Source of the DNA: Chitinophagaceae bacterium
GTDB lineage: Bacteria > Bacteroidota > Bacteroidia > Chitinophagales > Chitinophagaceae
Assembly (NCBI GenBank): GCA_027489035.1
Contig: JAIYAN010000001.1
Coordinates: 62,001-126,000 of the forward strand
Reading direction: 5' to 3'
Length of the DNA: 64,000 nt
Part shown: piece by piece, positions 44,901 through 53,655 of the stretch
Numbering within the stretch: position 1 is the stretch's first letter
Layout of the letters: every line of letters begins with the position of its first letter
The notes under the pieces: generated by a model
The model's input: only the letters and a program-made list of their open reading frames with translations
Database searches by the model: none
What the model was told of the DNA's origin: nothing
Translations under genes and position numbers: made by a program

Positions 44901-45087
44901 ACAACAATCATCTTATTATAGTTCTTTACCAGAAAATAAACGCGTAGGTTTGAGTCAAGAAATTGATCGAAATGCAAATTTACTTAATGGAATTAGTCAG
45001 TTAAAAGAACAGTTTAAAATGATGAATCAACTACAAAAAAATCCTCCTGTACAAAATGTAGCACCTACAGATACAGCGAAACCATAA
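41989..45087 (+). CDS. DUF2723 membrane protein, O-mannosyltransferase-like
   Basis: A 1032-residue protein whose first 200 residues carry the DUF2723 signature: TGWAVCIVACAVYLMTMEAS, GSLWDCGEFASSAYKLQIPH and PPGAPLFVLIGRLF, with the DCGEF acidic pair in the position of the catalytic Asp-Glu of GT-C glycosyltransferases. About 11-12 membrane helices follow, then a large soluble C-terminal part (residues 640-1032) with TPR-like helices (SLADQNRKDDAKKLLHKCDS). The family is predicted to transfer mannose from a polyprenyl phosphate to secreted proteins, in keeping with the mannosyl donor synthase at 20725. Ends in a good terminator. Confidence 0.9.
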   Translation: MQFKKINTITGWAVCIVACAVYLMTMEASGSLWDCGEFASSAYKLQIPHPPGAPLFVLIGRLFMIPFDPQHAATGINTMSALASGFTILFLFWSITHFAKKIVQKDGTEMDNGKIIAVMSAGIVGALAYTFSDSFWYSAVEGEVYALSSFFTAIVFWAMLKWEQAVTDEQAEGIKGHFTKADRWIILIFYLMGLSIGVHLLNLLTIPAIVVIYYFKRYKATTWGTVGAFLLGCIITGVVQKAVIQWSISGAGNMDIMFVNNFGLPYFSGFAFFFVLLAGLIFFGLRIAVKNNWNFLRLGLWSFTFMILGYSTYFTTLVRSNADPSVDMYNVDNPVSLVGYVSREQYGDWPILYGQDFTAKPIGLNKSETYIKSNGKYEKNGKNAEYIFDPQDKHLFPRMWDQQNEQGHVDYYTSWINSFSQDDPIERGSDGTWNRNPTMLENIGFFVSYQFNWMYFRYFMWNFSGKQNDVQGVNMGNVRDGNWKTGISFYDEARLGNQKSLPDTLKNNKANNNLYMLPFILGILGIIYQVKKDKNDALVTTLLFFFTGIAIIIYLNQAGNQPRERDYAFVGSFYAFAIWIGLGVLFVRELLIAPLKNSQMASLISGAACIMAVPVLMASQEWDDHDRSQKTIASDLAKNYLESCAPNSILITFGDNDTYPLWYAQEVEGIRKDIRVINSSLLGTDWYINQLRYKVNESDPIDVIWSAEQIDGPKRDGIYYNPIPGNDPNQSMDLYTMMKDYAGSDDESKVEISDGETINTFPSQNVFIPVDSQIVYKNGTVNSADRIVNRVSFKINKNALSKGESAILNIIAANNWKRPIYFTSPWGELGFENYLRQDGMTYRLVPIDNKGTGTQANADWVMDKMMNKFSFSKAPKGAVYYDEENRRHLNSIRLAYAQAAGSLADQNRKDDAKKLLHKCDSMLGQDVHPYAMPGRYQQHNQISMQMLYACYKSDEITLAEKISNLLKKDMEQQSSYYSSLPENKRVGLSQEIDRNANLLNGISQLKEQFKMMNQLQKNPPVQNVAPTDTAKP

Positions 45088-45109
45088 TTAAAATTTTGAC
45101 AATAATGAG

Positions 45110-45143
45110 AAAGGTCTTACAGAAATGTGAGACCTTTTTTTGT
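45110..45143 (+). terminator. Rho-independent terminator after the DUF2723 gene
   Basis: A 12-bp stem AAAGGTCTTACA / TGTGAGACCTTT with one G-T pair and loop GAAA (45110-45137), followed by a T-rich tail. It lies 22 bp after the stop codon. Confidence 0.9.
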
Positions 45144-45242
45144 TACTAAAGAAACTTAAGTGTTTAATATTTTACATTAGCCATTGATCCTAAAATTAAA
45201 AAAATTATCAAAAATAGGATGATGTATTAAACAACTTAAAAC

Positions 45243-46244
45243 ATGAAAATCGATAACACCCCTTACGAAAAACTCATAACTCAAATTGGCAGCTTATTGA
45301 AAAAAGGTCGACAAAAAGCCGTTCAGTCTGTTAATACCATTTTGATTCAAACTTATTGGCATATAGGGCAGTATATTGTAGAGTTTGAACAAAAGGGAAA
45401 TGAACGAGCAGAATATGGGTCTCAGCTTTTTGAACGGCATTCAAAAGACTTGACATCAATGTATGGCAAAGGATTTGGACGATCTAACTTACTGTATATG
45501 CGTAAGTTATATCAACATTTCCCAATAAGTGAGACACTGTCCCACTTATTGACATGGAGTCATTATTACGAAATATTAAAAGCAGATAATCCATTGGAAA
45601 TTGGCTTTTATTGTAAACAATGCGAGCACGAACATTGGAGCGTAAGCGAGTTGAAACGTCAAATGAAAAGCTCATTGTTTGAACGCTTGGCATTGAGTAA
45701 AGACAAAGAAGGCATATTAAAACGCTCAAAAGAAGGGCATATAGTAGAAACGATGGAAGATTTATTGAAAGATCCATTTGTATTAGAATTTTTAAACATC
45801 CCAGAACAAAACCAATATTTAGAAAGCGATCTTGAAGAAAAAATTATATCCAATCTTCAGCAATTTATTATGGAAATAGGAAAAGGATTTGCTTTTATCG
45901 GCAGACAATATCGAATGAGTATTGGAGGAAAACATTTTCATTTAGACTTGCTTTTCTATCATCGAATAATGAAATGTTTTGTATTGGTAGATTTAAAACG
46001 TGGTAAAATTGACCATTTAGATGTAGGACAGATGAATCTCTACCTCAACTATTTCAAAAAAGAAGAAGCGAGTGAAGGCGATAACGAACCCATTGGAATA
46101 ATTCTTGGAACAAAAGAAAATCATATTTTAGTTGAATATGCTACAGATAGAATTACGAATAAAGTTCTTTTGAGTAAATATCAATTGTATTTGCCAGATA
46201 AAAAGATGTTGCAAAATGCCTTGGATAAAGTTTTGGAAGTTTAA
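45243..46244 (+). CDS. DUF1016/YhcG-type PDDEXK nuclease-like protein
   Basis: A 333-residue protein. The N-terminal DUF1016 helical domain (LLKKGRQKAVQSVNTILIQTYWHIGQYI, GFGRSNLLYMRKLYQHFP, LTWSHYYEIL) is followed by the nuclease-like domain: FIGRQYRMSIGGKHFHLDLLFYH then FVLVDLKRGKIDH, giving the PD...(D/E)xK-type core (HLDLLFYH ... VDLKRG). Members are scattered accessory genes, sometimes beside restriction or retro-element systems. Here there is no such neighbour. The molecular target is not established. The AT-rich codon use matches its surroundings, so transfer is not obvious. Confidence 0.9.
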   Translation: MKIDNTPYEKLITQIGSLLKKGRQKAVQSVNTILIQTYWHIGQYIVEFEQKGNERAEYGSQLFERHSKDLTSMYGKGFGRSNLLYMRKLYQHFPISETLSHLLTWSHYYEILKADNPLEIGFYCKQCEHEHWSVSELKRQMKSSLFERLALSKDKEGILKRSKEGHIVETMEDLLKDPFVLEFLNIPEQNQYLESDLEEKIISNLQQFIMEIGKGFAFIGRQYRMSIGGKHFHLDLLFYHRIMKCFVLVDLKRGKIDHLDVGQMNLYLNYFKKEEASEGDNEPIGIILGTKENHILVEYATDRITNKVLLSKYQLYLPDKKMLQNALDKVLEV

Positions 46245-46329
46245 ATTATTCTAAATCATTTTTTTTAAACTTTAAACCCCGCATTTTGTTGTTTATATTG
46301 TGTACAATTAAAAATCTTCTAAGAATAAA

Positions 46330-47427
46330 ATGCGTAGTTTTTATTTCTCAAAATACGATCCTCGAATAAATGAAAAAAGCAGTTTTGAAAAACTGTTTGA
46401 TTTATTTACACAACTACTCACCTATACCAATGGCGATTATAATGAAGCCATTCAATGGTTAACAGAACTAGATAAAGAATACAAATTAACAGACGACGAA
46501 TACGGTATTGGTGATTTTATTGAAGACTTGAAAGCCAAAGGTTATATCGACAATAATAACCCAGATGGTAAAATAAAAATTACATCAAAAACAGAGCAAA
46601 GCATTCGTAAAAAAAGTTTGGATGAGATTTTCGGTAAAATAAAAAAATCGAAACAAGGAAATCACCAAACGTTTAAGGCAGGAACCGGCGACGAAATAAA
46701 TCCTGAAACGCGACCATTTCAATTTGGCGATACGATGGAACAAATTGATTTTACGGCATCTATTCGAAATGCACAAGTAAATCATGGTATAGAAGGTTTT
46801 CGCATGCATGAAGATGATTTAGAAATCAGGGAAACGGATTTTAAAGCGCAAACATCAACGGTATTGATGATTGACATTTCGCATTCAATGATATTATATG
46901 GTGAGGATCGAATTACGCCAGCGAAGAAAGTAGCGATGGCGTTGAGCGAATTGATAAAAACAAAATATCCAAAAGACACGCTTGATATTTTAGTATTCGG
47001 CAACGATGCTTGGACAATAGAAATTAAAGACCTCCCCTATTTGGAAGTTGGCCCATATCACACGAATACTGTTGCGGGACTTGAGCTAGCCATGGAACTG
47101 CTTCGAAAAAGACGCAATCCAAATAAGCAGATATTTATGATTACCGATGGTAAACCAACCTGTTTAAAACAAGGAAAAAATTATTATAAAAACAGTTTTG
47201 GCATCGATAGGAAAATTTTGAATCGTTGTATGAATCTTGCGGCTCAATGCAAAAAAATAAAAATTCCGATAACCACATTTATGATTGCCAGTGATCCTTA
47301 TTTACAAAAATTTGTACAAGAGTTTACTGAAACCAATCATGGCAAAGCATTCTTTGCATCACTAGATAATTTAGGGGCATTTATATTTAAAGATTTCGAA
47401 AGCGGCAGAAGTAAATCGCTGATGTAA
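46330..47427 (+). CDS. VWA-domain protein, partner of the AAA+ ATPase
   Basis: A 365-residue protein. The C-terminal half (from about residue 170) is a von Willebrand A domain with an intact metal-binding MIDAS: LMIDISHSMILYG (DxSxS), a Thr around NTVAGLELAMELL and MITDGKPT. The N-terminal part (residues 1-165) is a charged helical domain containing SSFEKLFDLFTQLLTYTNGDYNEAI. It is followed 34 bp downstream by an AAA+ ATPase gene of the chelatase group. The pair therefore resembles the BchD/BchI or MoxR-VWA modules that insert metals or remodel complexes. The client is unknown. Confidence 0.88.
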   Translation: MRSFYFSKYDPRINEKSSFEKLFDLFTQLLTYTNGDYNEAIQWLTELDKEYKLTDDEYGIGDFIEDLKAKGYIDNNNPDGKIKITSKTEQSIRKKSLDEIFGKIKKSKQGNHQTFKAGTGDEINPETRPFQFGDTMEQIDFTASIRNAQVNHGIEGFRMHEDDLEIRETDFKAQTSTVLMIDISHSMILYGEDRITPAKKVAMALSELIKTKYPKDTLDILVFGNDAWTIEIKDLPYLEVGPYHTNTVAGLELAMELLRKRRNPNKQIFMITDGKPTCLKQGKNYYKNSFGIDRKILNRCMNLAAQCKKIKIPITTFMIASDPYLQKFVQEFTETNHGKAFFASLDNLGAFIFKDFESGRSKSLM

Positions 47428-47461
47428 TTCAAAAGTGAAAAGTAAAATTTAAAAAGATAAA

Positions 47462-48979
47462 ATGAATCAAATATCAACATTAGGAGAACTTAAAAAAAGT
47501 GGGTGGATATCTAAATCAATAAAAGATGAAATTAGAAATAATCTAATCAAAAAAATATCAGATAAAGAAAATCCCTTTCCTGGTATAATGGGATATGAAG
47601 ACACCGTAATTCCGGATACTGAAAGAGCGTTATTAAGCAAACACAACATCCTTTTTCTAGGACTTCGCGGACAGGCAAAAACGCGTATGGCACGACAAAT
47701 GGTTGATTTATTGGATGATTACATTCCAGTAATTGCAGGAAGCGAAATTAATGATGACCCATACCATCCGATATCTAGATATGCTATAGATTTAATTGAA
47801 GAAAAAGGTGATGAAACACCTATCAATTGGCTACATAAATCTCAACGATACGGTGAAAAATTAGCCACTCCTGATGTTAGTGTTGCAGATTTAATTGGCG
47901 ACATCGATCCAATTAAAGCAGCCAATTTAAAATTAAGTTTTGCAGATGAACGCGTACTCCATTATGGAATTATTCCAAGAAGTAATAAAAGCATATTTGT
48001 TATAAATGAACTGCCCGATTTACAAGCAAGGATTCAAGTATCGTTATTTAATATTTTGGAAGAAGGTGATTTACAAATCAGGGGATTTAAATTAAGATTA
48101 CCATTGGATATTTTATTTGTGTTTACTGCCAACCCCGAAGATTACACCAATCGTGGAAGCATTGTAACGCCTTTAAAAGACAGAATACAAAGTCAGATTT
48201 TAACGCATTATCCAAAATCAGTAGAAACATCATTAGCTATAACCGAACAAGAAGCAAACAAAATAGACGCCCAACAACAACGCGTAGACGTAAGTGATTT
48301 AATAAAAAGATTAATTGAACAAGTTTCTTTTGAAGCAAGAAATAGTGAAATGGTAGATAAGAAAAGTGGTGTGAGTGCACGTTTAACCATATCAGCTTTT
48401 GAAAATGCAGTAAGTGCTGCCGAAAGAAGAGCCATAATCAATCAAGAAGAAAAAACACAAGTTTGGATAAGCGATTTAACAGGTATTATTCCGTCAATAA
48501 CAGGAAAAGTAGAATTGGTGTATGAAGGCGAACAAGAAGGGCCATACCAAGTTGCATACAACCTGGTAGACAAAGCGATTAGAGCATTGTTCATTACATA
48601 TTTCCCGAATCCAGATACTTTAAAGAAGAAAAGAAACAAAGAAAATCAAAAAGCAGAAAACCCTTACGCGCCGATTACAAAATGGTTTGATCAAGGCAAT
48701 AACCTAAATGTATTTTTAGAAACCAAAGACGCAGATAAAATTCATTTGCTTTACACTGTAGATGGATTATTTGCACTAGTAAAAAAGACCTTCCCAAATA
48801 TCAATGAAATGGAATCAGGCTTATTGATGGAATTTGTATTGCATGGATTATCGAGTTACTCTTTAATCAGCAAAAAAGTATTGGACGGAAAAATCGAATT
48901 CAAAGATTTGATGGGCAGCATGTTAAACATGGGTTCGCAGCATTTTTCGGAGGAAGATTTTAATGAGGGGGACTTCTAA
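47462..48979 (+). CDS. Magnesium-chelatase/MoxR-like AAA+ ATPase
   Basis: A 505-residue ATPase. Walker A reads ILFLGLRGQAKTRMARQMVD (GxxGxxKT, near residue 62). The Walker B region reads SIFVINELPDLQARIQVSLF, with Asn in place of the usual Asp before the Glu, a change I recall in related Bacteroidota and other proteins of this subfamily. Sensor 1 is FTANPEDYTNRGSIVTPLKD, followed by an arginine-finger candidate in KDRIQSQI. A C-terminal helical part follows. It forms an operon with the VWA protein and presumably works with it. Client unknown. Confidence 0.88.
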   Translation: MNQISTLGELKKSGWISKSIKDEIRNNLIKKISDKENPFPGIMGYEDTVIPDTERALLSKHNILFLGLRGQAKTRMARQMVDLLDDYIPVIAGSEINDDPYHPISRYAIDLIEEKGDETPINWLHKSQRYGEKLATPDVSVADLIGDIDPIKAANLKLSFADERVLHYGIIPRSNKSIFVINELPDLQARIQVSLFNILEEGDLQIRGFKLRLPLDILFVFTANPEDYTNRGSIVTPLKDRIQSQILTHYPKSVETSLAITEQEANKIDAQQQRVDVSDLIKRLIEQVSFEARNSEMVDKKSGVSARLTISAFENAVSAAERRAIINQEEKTQVWISDLTGIIPSITGKVELVYEGEQEGPYQVAYNLVDKAIRALFITYFPNPDTLKKKRNKENQKAENPYAPITKWFDQGNNLNVFLETKDADKIHLLYTVDGLFALVKKTFPNINEMESGLLMEFVLHGLSSYSLISKKVLDGKIEFKDLMGSMLNMGSQHFSEEDFNEGDF

Positions 48980-49190
48980 GAGGTTTGAAAGGTTTGAGAT
49001 GTTTGTGATGTTTGAGAAGTTGTTCAAAAGGTTCAATGGGTTCAATATGTTCAGGAGGTTGGAAGTTTTTCCGTTTTTGCATTTTTGATGAAAAACTTTG
49101 TGTCTTCGTGCCTTTGTGCCTTCGTGTTTCAACTCCCTTGTTCCTTTGTGTTTCAACCCCTTTGCGACTTCGTGACTTCGTGTTTTACAC
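48980..49190. repeat. Repeat mosaic: GGTTTGAGA, GTTCAAAAGGTT and CTTTGTG/CTTCGTG units
   Basis: GGTTTGAAAGGTTTGAGATG at 48981, GTTCAAAAGGTTCAATGGGTTCAATATGTTCAGGAGGTTGGAAG at 49022-49066, then heptamers CTTTGTG / CTTCGTG / CCTTTGTG from 49096 to 49184, e.g. CTTTGTGTCTTCGTGCCTTTG. Open frames on both strands here are translated repeats. Confidence 0.9.
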
Positions 49191-49192
49191 CT

Positions 49193-50209
49193 CTAATAAA
49201 TATTCACTTCCCGATGTAAAAAAATTCCGAATTTATCATGCACTGATGAAATAATATTTTCACTCAATTCAAAAACTTCTATTCCAGTAGCATTACCATG
49301 ATTAACCAGAACCAGTGCTTGTTTATCATGACAACCCGCATCACCATTGCGATAGCCTTTCCAACCCGCTTGTTCGATTAACCAACCCGCTGCAATTTTG
49401 ATTTTACCAGAATCTGTAGGATAACCATTGATATTGGGGAAATATTTTTTTAAAGATTCGAATTGAATAGTATCAATTTCAGGATTTTTAAAAAAGCTTC
49501 CTGCGTTACCAATAACATTGGGATTGGGCAGTTTGCTATTGCGTATACGCATAACCGCTTGTGCAATATGTTGAATAGACAGTGTATCAACTTTCATTTC
49601 TTGAAGTGCATATTCAATAGCTCCGTAACCCGTTTTAAAAATCGGAACTTTATTTAACCTAAAAGTTACTGATGTAATTACAAATTGATTTTTACATTTA
49701 TTTTTAAAAACGCTTTCTCGATAACCAAATTCACAATCGGAATTATAGAAAGTAACTAGATTTAAATCATCAACATTTATGGCTTCCAATGAATGAAAAA
49801 CATCTTTCATTTCAACACCATAAGCACCAATGTTTTGCATAGGTGATGCACCTACTTTTCCCGGAATTAAAGCTAGATTTTCAACCCCTGCATAATTCTT
49901 TTCCAAACAATACAAAACAAATTCATGCCAATCCACTCCAGCGCCTACTTTTACAAAATAATGATTGGCATCTTCTGATAAAAGTTCAATACCTGGAATT
50001 TCATTTTTTATGACAAGCCCATCGAAATTTGTGGTTAACAACATATTACTCCCTCCGCCTAAAACCAATACAGGATAATGCTTAAACGAGTCAGACGCTC
50101 CAATTTCCTGCATTTGATCAACAGTAGAAAAAGCATAAAAATATCTAGCCAATACATCCATTCCAAATGTATTGTAGGGTTTTAACGATATGTTTTCTTG
50201 AATTTGCAA
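49193..50209 (-). CDS. murB: UDP-N-acetylmuramate dehydrogenase
   Basis: Reduces UDP-GlcNAc-enolpyruvate to UDP-MurNAc with NADPH and FAD in peptidoglycan synthesis. The 338-residue type I enzyme shows LKPYNTFGMDVLARY at the N-terminus, the FAD-binding VLGGGSNMLLT and LALIPGKVGASPMQNIGAYG blocks, the Tyr in FGYRESVFK, the catalytic Ser in IGNAGSFFKNPEI and IEQAGWKGYRNGDAG. Last gene of plsC-priA-murB on the minus strand, 11 bp after priA. Confidence 0.97.
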   Translation of the reverse strand: MQIQENISLKPYNTFGMDVLARYFYAFSTVDQMQEIGASDSFKHYPVLVLGGGSNMLLTTNFDGLVIKNEIPGIELLSEDANHYFVKVGAGVDWHEFVLYCLEKNYAGVENLALIPGKVGASPMQNIGAYGVEMKDVFHSLEAINVDDLNLVTFYNSDCEFGYRESVFKNKCKNQFVITSVTFRLNKVPIFKTGYGAIEYALQEMKVDTLSIQHIAQAVMRIRNSKLPNPNVIGNAGSFFKNPEIDTIQFESLKKYFPNINGYPTDSGKIKIAAGWLIEQAGWKGYRNGDAGCHDKQALVLVNHGNATGIEVFELSENIISSVHDKFGIFLHREVNIY

Positions 50210-50220
50210 TGCGATTAATT

Positions 50221-52698
50221 TTAAACAGGATCTACATTTACGATAACTAAAATGGTTTTAAATTGCTTTTCTGCTAACATCAAATTAATGTGGTGAACAA
50301 TAGCCATTTTTGCGTGGTTTATAGATTTAATATCCTTCGGCAACTTCAACATAATTTCCATGATGTATTGATTCCTCAATCTACCAATAACAGGTTTTGC
50401 AGGACCAATTACGCCATCTTTAAAATCTATCCTTAACGAATTTGCCAAATGACTCGCGCCTTGTTCTACGGTTTCAATTTGTTTATGTTTTAAAGTTAGC
50501 AAAATCAATCTACTGAAAGGCGGATAAAAAAATGTTTTTCTATTCTCTATTTCTAATTTAAAAAATTGTAGATAATCATGTTGTTTTACCAATTCAATAA
50601 TAGGATGCTTAACATTAATGGCTTGGATAATTACTTTCCCTTGCTCCCCTTTTCTACCGGCCCTTCCACTCACTTGTTCCATCAATTGAAAAGCTCGTTC
50701 ATTTACCCTAAAGTCTGCAAAGCTCAATAAGCCATCTGCATCCAAAATGCCCACCAACCCAACACTTTCAAAATCAAGCCCTTTAACCACCATTTGTGTA
50801 CCAACTAAAATATCTATTCGTTGCTGTTCAAATTGTTGTATTAATGTATCATGTGCAGTTTTCCCTCTAATGCTATCCACATCCATTCTGGCAATTCTAT
50901 ATTGAGGAAAATCCGTTTCAAGTTCTTCTTCAATTTTTTCGGTTCCAAAATTTTTCTCCACCCATTTATTGGTGCCGCATGCCACACAAGTTACCAATTT
51001 GGGATAAGTGCTTCCACAATAATGGCAATGTAATTTATTGCTGTATTTGTGTAACGTAAGCGATACATCACAATGATTACACTGAGGAATAAAACCACAT
51101 GTACCACAAATCAAATATGGATTATACCCTCTTCTGTTTTGAAATAAAATAACTTGTTTCTTTTTTTCAATGGTTTGTAAAATCATTTCTTTCAACGAAT
51201 CGCTGATGGTTACTTTGCCTTGAAGTGCAGCCTGTCTGGTGTTTACCACTTCAATCAACGGCATTTTAATTCCTCCAAATCTTTCTTTTAGGGAAACCAA
51301 ACCGTATTTACCTTGAAGCGCATTTTGATAACTTTCAAGTGAAGGTGTACCACTACCTAATAAAACTTTTGCACCAAATAAAGAAGCATAATAAATGGCC
51401 GCATCTCTTGCATTATACCTTGGTGCTGGATCTTGTTGCTTATACGAGGCATCATGTTCTTCATCAACCACAATTAAACCTAAATTTTGAAATGGCAAAA
51501 ACAAGGCGCTTCTAGCACCCAGCAAAACATTCACTTCATTGTTCTTTACTTTATTCCAAAGCTCTACCCTTTCTTGATCATTAAATTTAGAATGATAAAT
51601 GGCCACATGTCCACCAAAATGAATTTGCAATCTGCGTATAATCTGCGACGTTAGTGCAATCTCTGGCAATAGATACAAAACCTGTTTATCTTTTTTGATA
51701 AACTGCTCTATCATTTTGATGTAAAGCAAGGTTTTTCCACTTCCTGTAACGCCATGTAATAGACAAATGTTTTTTTCGTCAAACACTTTACTTAATTGAA
51801 CCAGCGCATTTGATTGCAATTCAGACAATTCGAAATCAATGAAAATGTTCTTTTCTTTGGTGACAATTCTATTAATGTTTCGTTTTTCAACAACGAGGAT
51901 TTTCTTTTCTTTAAGAGCGTTTAATTGCGCAGCACTTGCATTTGCTTTTTTCAACAACTCGGATTGAATAACTTCTCCATTCGTTTTTTGCAAATGTAAA
52001 AATGCCAAAAGTAGATTCATTTGTTTGGGTGCGCCACTCCAATCAGCAAATAAAGCTTCGAGAGATTCCGGATTTTCGTATGCAGCATCAAGGGTAACGA
52101 AAGATTCTTTTTTGGGTTTGTACTTTTCGTTGAGTTGCTCCCAAATGAAACAAATATTTTTATCGATAAGTGATTTTATGATGACATAAATATTGGTGTG
52201 TTGCAAAATTTGTTGGATTTCAACAAGCTGCAATTGTTTGCGAATAAGCAATGCCTCTGCTACTAAAAACTCATCACCATTTAAACTGCTAAAATCGTCA
52301 TCAATATCATCGTTATAAATTAGAATGGTTTCACTATTTAATTTAAAATTCGTTGGCAAAGCGGCTGCCATTACTTCACCTAAACTGCACATATAATAAG
52401 AAGCAATCCAATCCCAGAATTTCAATTGAACAGAAAACAGAATGGACGTATCATCAATTACACTCAAAATGGGTTTGGTTGGAAATTGAGGCGCTGTATT
52501 TAAAATGGATTTTATAATTCCAGAATAACGTTTGTTTTTACCAAACACCACTTCAGCTCTGCAACCAATTTTTACTTCGGAAATTAAATGAGGAGGAACA
52601 TGATATGTATAAACGATAGGTAGTGCCAAAGGCAAAATAACTTCTATCCAACAATTAACTGTTGAATCAGGAAAAGATATTTCATTTTGAGGGCACAT
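50221..52698 (-). CDS. priA: Primosomal protein N', replication restart helicase PriA
   Basis: Reloads the replisome at stalled forks. Order in 825 residues: N-terminal 3'-end-binding domain (YHVPPHLISEVKIGCRAEVVFG), helicase Walker A LLHGVTGSGKTLLYIK, DEEH box (GLIVVDEEHDASYKQQ), GTPSLES, the zinc-binding cluster (ICGTCGFIPQCNHCDVSL, CHYCGSTYPKLVTCVACG, eight Cys), motif V ILVGTQMVVKGLDFE and motif VI QVSGRAGRKGEQG. It is complete. Lies 5 bp after plsC and 11 bp before murB. Confidence 0.97.
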   Translation of the reverse strand: MCPQNEISFPDSTVNCWIEVILPLALPIVYTYHVPPHLISEVKIGCRAEVVFGKNKRYSGIIKSILNTAPQFPTKPILSVIDDTSILFSVQLKFWDWIASYYMCSLGEVMAAALPTNFKLNSETILIYNDDIDDDFSSLNGDEFLVAEALLIRKQLQLVEIQQILQHTNIYVIIKSLIDKNICFIWEQLNEKYKPKKESFVTLDAAYENPESLEALFADWSGAPKQMNLLLAFLHLQKTNGEVIQSELLKKANASAAQLNALKEKKILVVEKRNINRIVTKEKNIFIDFELSELQSNALVQLSKVFDEKNICLLHGVTGSGKTLLYIKMIEQFIKKDKQVLYLLPEIALTSQIIRRLQIHFGGHVAIYHSKFNDQERVELWNKVKNNEVNVLLGARSALFLPFQNLGLIVVDEEHDASYKQQDPAPRYNARDAAIYYASLFGAKVLLGSGTPSLESYQNALQGKYGLVSLKERFGGIKMPLIEVVNTRQAALQGKVTISDSLKEMILQTIEKKKQVILFQNRRGYNPYLICGTCGFIPQCNHCDVSLTLHKYSNKLHCHYCGSTYPKLVTCVACGTNKWVEKNFGTEKIEEELETDFPQYRIARMDVDSIRGKTAHDTLIQQFEQQRIDILVGTQMVVKGLDFESVGLVGILDADGLLSFADFRVNERAFQLMEQVSGRAGRKGEQGKVIIQAINVKHPIIELVKQHDYLQFFKLEIENRKTFFYPPFSRLILLTLKHKQIETVEQGASHLANSLRIDFKDGVIGPAKPVIGRLRNQYIMEIMLKLPKDIKSINHAKMAIVHHINLMLAEKQFKTILVIVNVDPV

Positions 52699-52703
52699 AC
52701 ATT

Positions 52704-53474
52704 TTATTCTTTAATCCATGAAGCTTTGTATCTGATTAATGCAGCTTCCATAATGTCATACACTTTTTGACGTAAAATTGCTAGATCATCAATGGTGTAA
52801 CCTTCAACAGAAACTTCATCTAAAAAAACAACACGAGACTTTCCGGGTTTTACCGAAAACAGTGAATTGTAATTTAGTCTATCATATGTATCTAAAAAAA
52901 GCAACGGTTTTATAGGTGTTTGTGTTTGAATGGCAATTCGAAATGCGCCATCATAAAAACGAGTAAGTGGCTTGGGTGTCATGTTGAATGTCCCTTCTGG
53001 CGCAAGAATAATTGAAATGTTATCATTAATGGCAGCTTTTAAATCGGCAACACTTCTGGCTCTATCTTCAGCATCCTCACGTTTAACCATAATCACCGCA
53101 TTTTTATATACAAAACCTAGCAAAGGAATTTTAGCGATTTCAGCTTTCCCCAATCCACGGATAGATTGATTACGTACTGCTTTTAAGATCACCATTGCAT
53201 CGATATATGAGATGTGGTTAAAAACGAAAATTACAGGTTTTGATGGATCATGTTCAGATTCAAAAATATTTTTATGATTGATGCCCCATAAAACAAATAA
53301 AACATCAAAGCCAATTCGACATGTATTGTAAATATAATCGCTTCTTCTCTTAGGCGAAAAGAACATAGAAAATAAAACAAACGGAAATAATGTAAAAAAA
53401 ACTAAGAGTAGCGTAATTGCAGCATACACATTAAATATAAAATGAAGCAGCTTTTTAAAAATTTGCATAGACAC
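52704..53474 (-). CDS. plsC: 1-acyl-sn-glycerol-3-phosphate acyltransferase
   Basis: Makes phosphatidic acid by acylating the sn-2 position at the inner membrane. A 256-residue protein with an N-terminal membrane helix pair (FNVYAAITLLLVFFTLFPFVLFSMFF), the catalytic HxxxxD in FVFNHISYIDAMVI near residue 92, GKAEIAKIPLLGFVYK, and the phosphate-binding APEGTFN. First gene of a tight operon with priA and murB. Confidence 0.94.
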   Translation of the reverse strand: MSMQIFKKLLHFIFNVYAAITLLLVFFTLFPFVLFSMFFSPKRRSDYIYNTCRIGFDVLFVLWGINHKNIFESEHDPSKPVIFVFNHISYIDAMVILKAVRNQSIRGLGKAEIAKIPLLGFVYKNAVIMVKREDAEDRARSVADLKAAINDNISIILAPEGTFNMTPKPLTRFYDGAFRIAIQTQTPIKPLLFLDTYDRLNYNSLFSVKPGKSRVVFLDEVSVEGYTIDDLAILRQKVYDIMEAALIRYKASWIKE

Positions 53475-53655
53475 GAAAATAGGTAGAAAAAAGTAGTTAT
53501 TGAATAAAGATTTTTATGGATTTAAAACTTAAAAACGGGATTGAAGATTATTTTAAAAGTAACTATTAAAAAATGAAGGAATTATTAACAAAATGCTTAA
53601 AAATATTAATTAAACAAGCACATTTAATTAATTACCTTCGAGCAATAAATAAAAT
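53475..53655. promoter_or_regulatory. Divergent intergenic region between plsC and tmRNA
   Basis: A 181-bp AT-rich gap that must contain the promoters for plsC (leftward) and ssrA (rightward). I could not select boxes with confidence. Confidence 0.4.

Noticed and set aside
45243-48979. DUF1016 gene plus VWA/AAA+ pair as one defence island
   Set aside because: Separated by 85 bp with no known partner effector; VWA/AAA+ pairs of this kind are widespread housekeeping-type modules, so a defence role is not supported.
48923-49254. Short frames on both strands such as NLLNILNPLNLLNN and VFVPLCLRVSTPLFLCVST
   Set aside because: Translations of the GTTCAAAAGG mosaic and the CTTTGTG heptamers; no start context and no homology signal.
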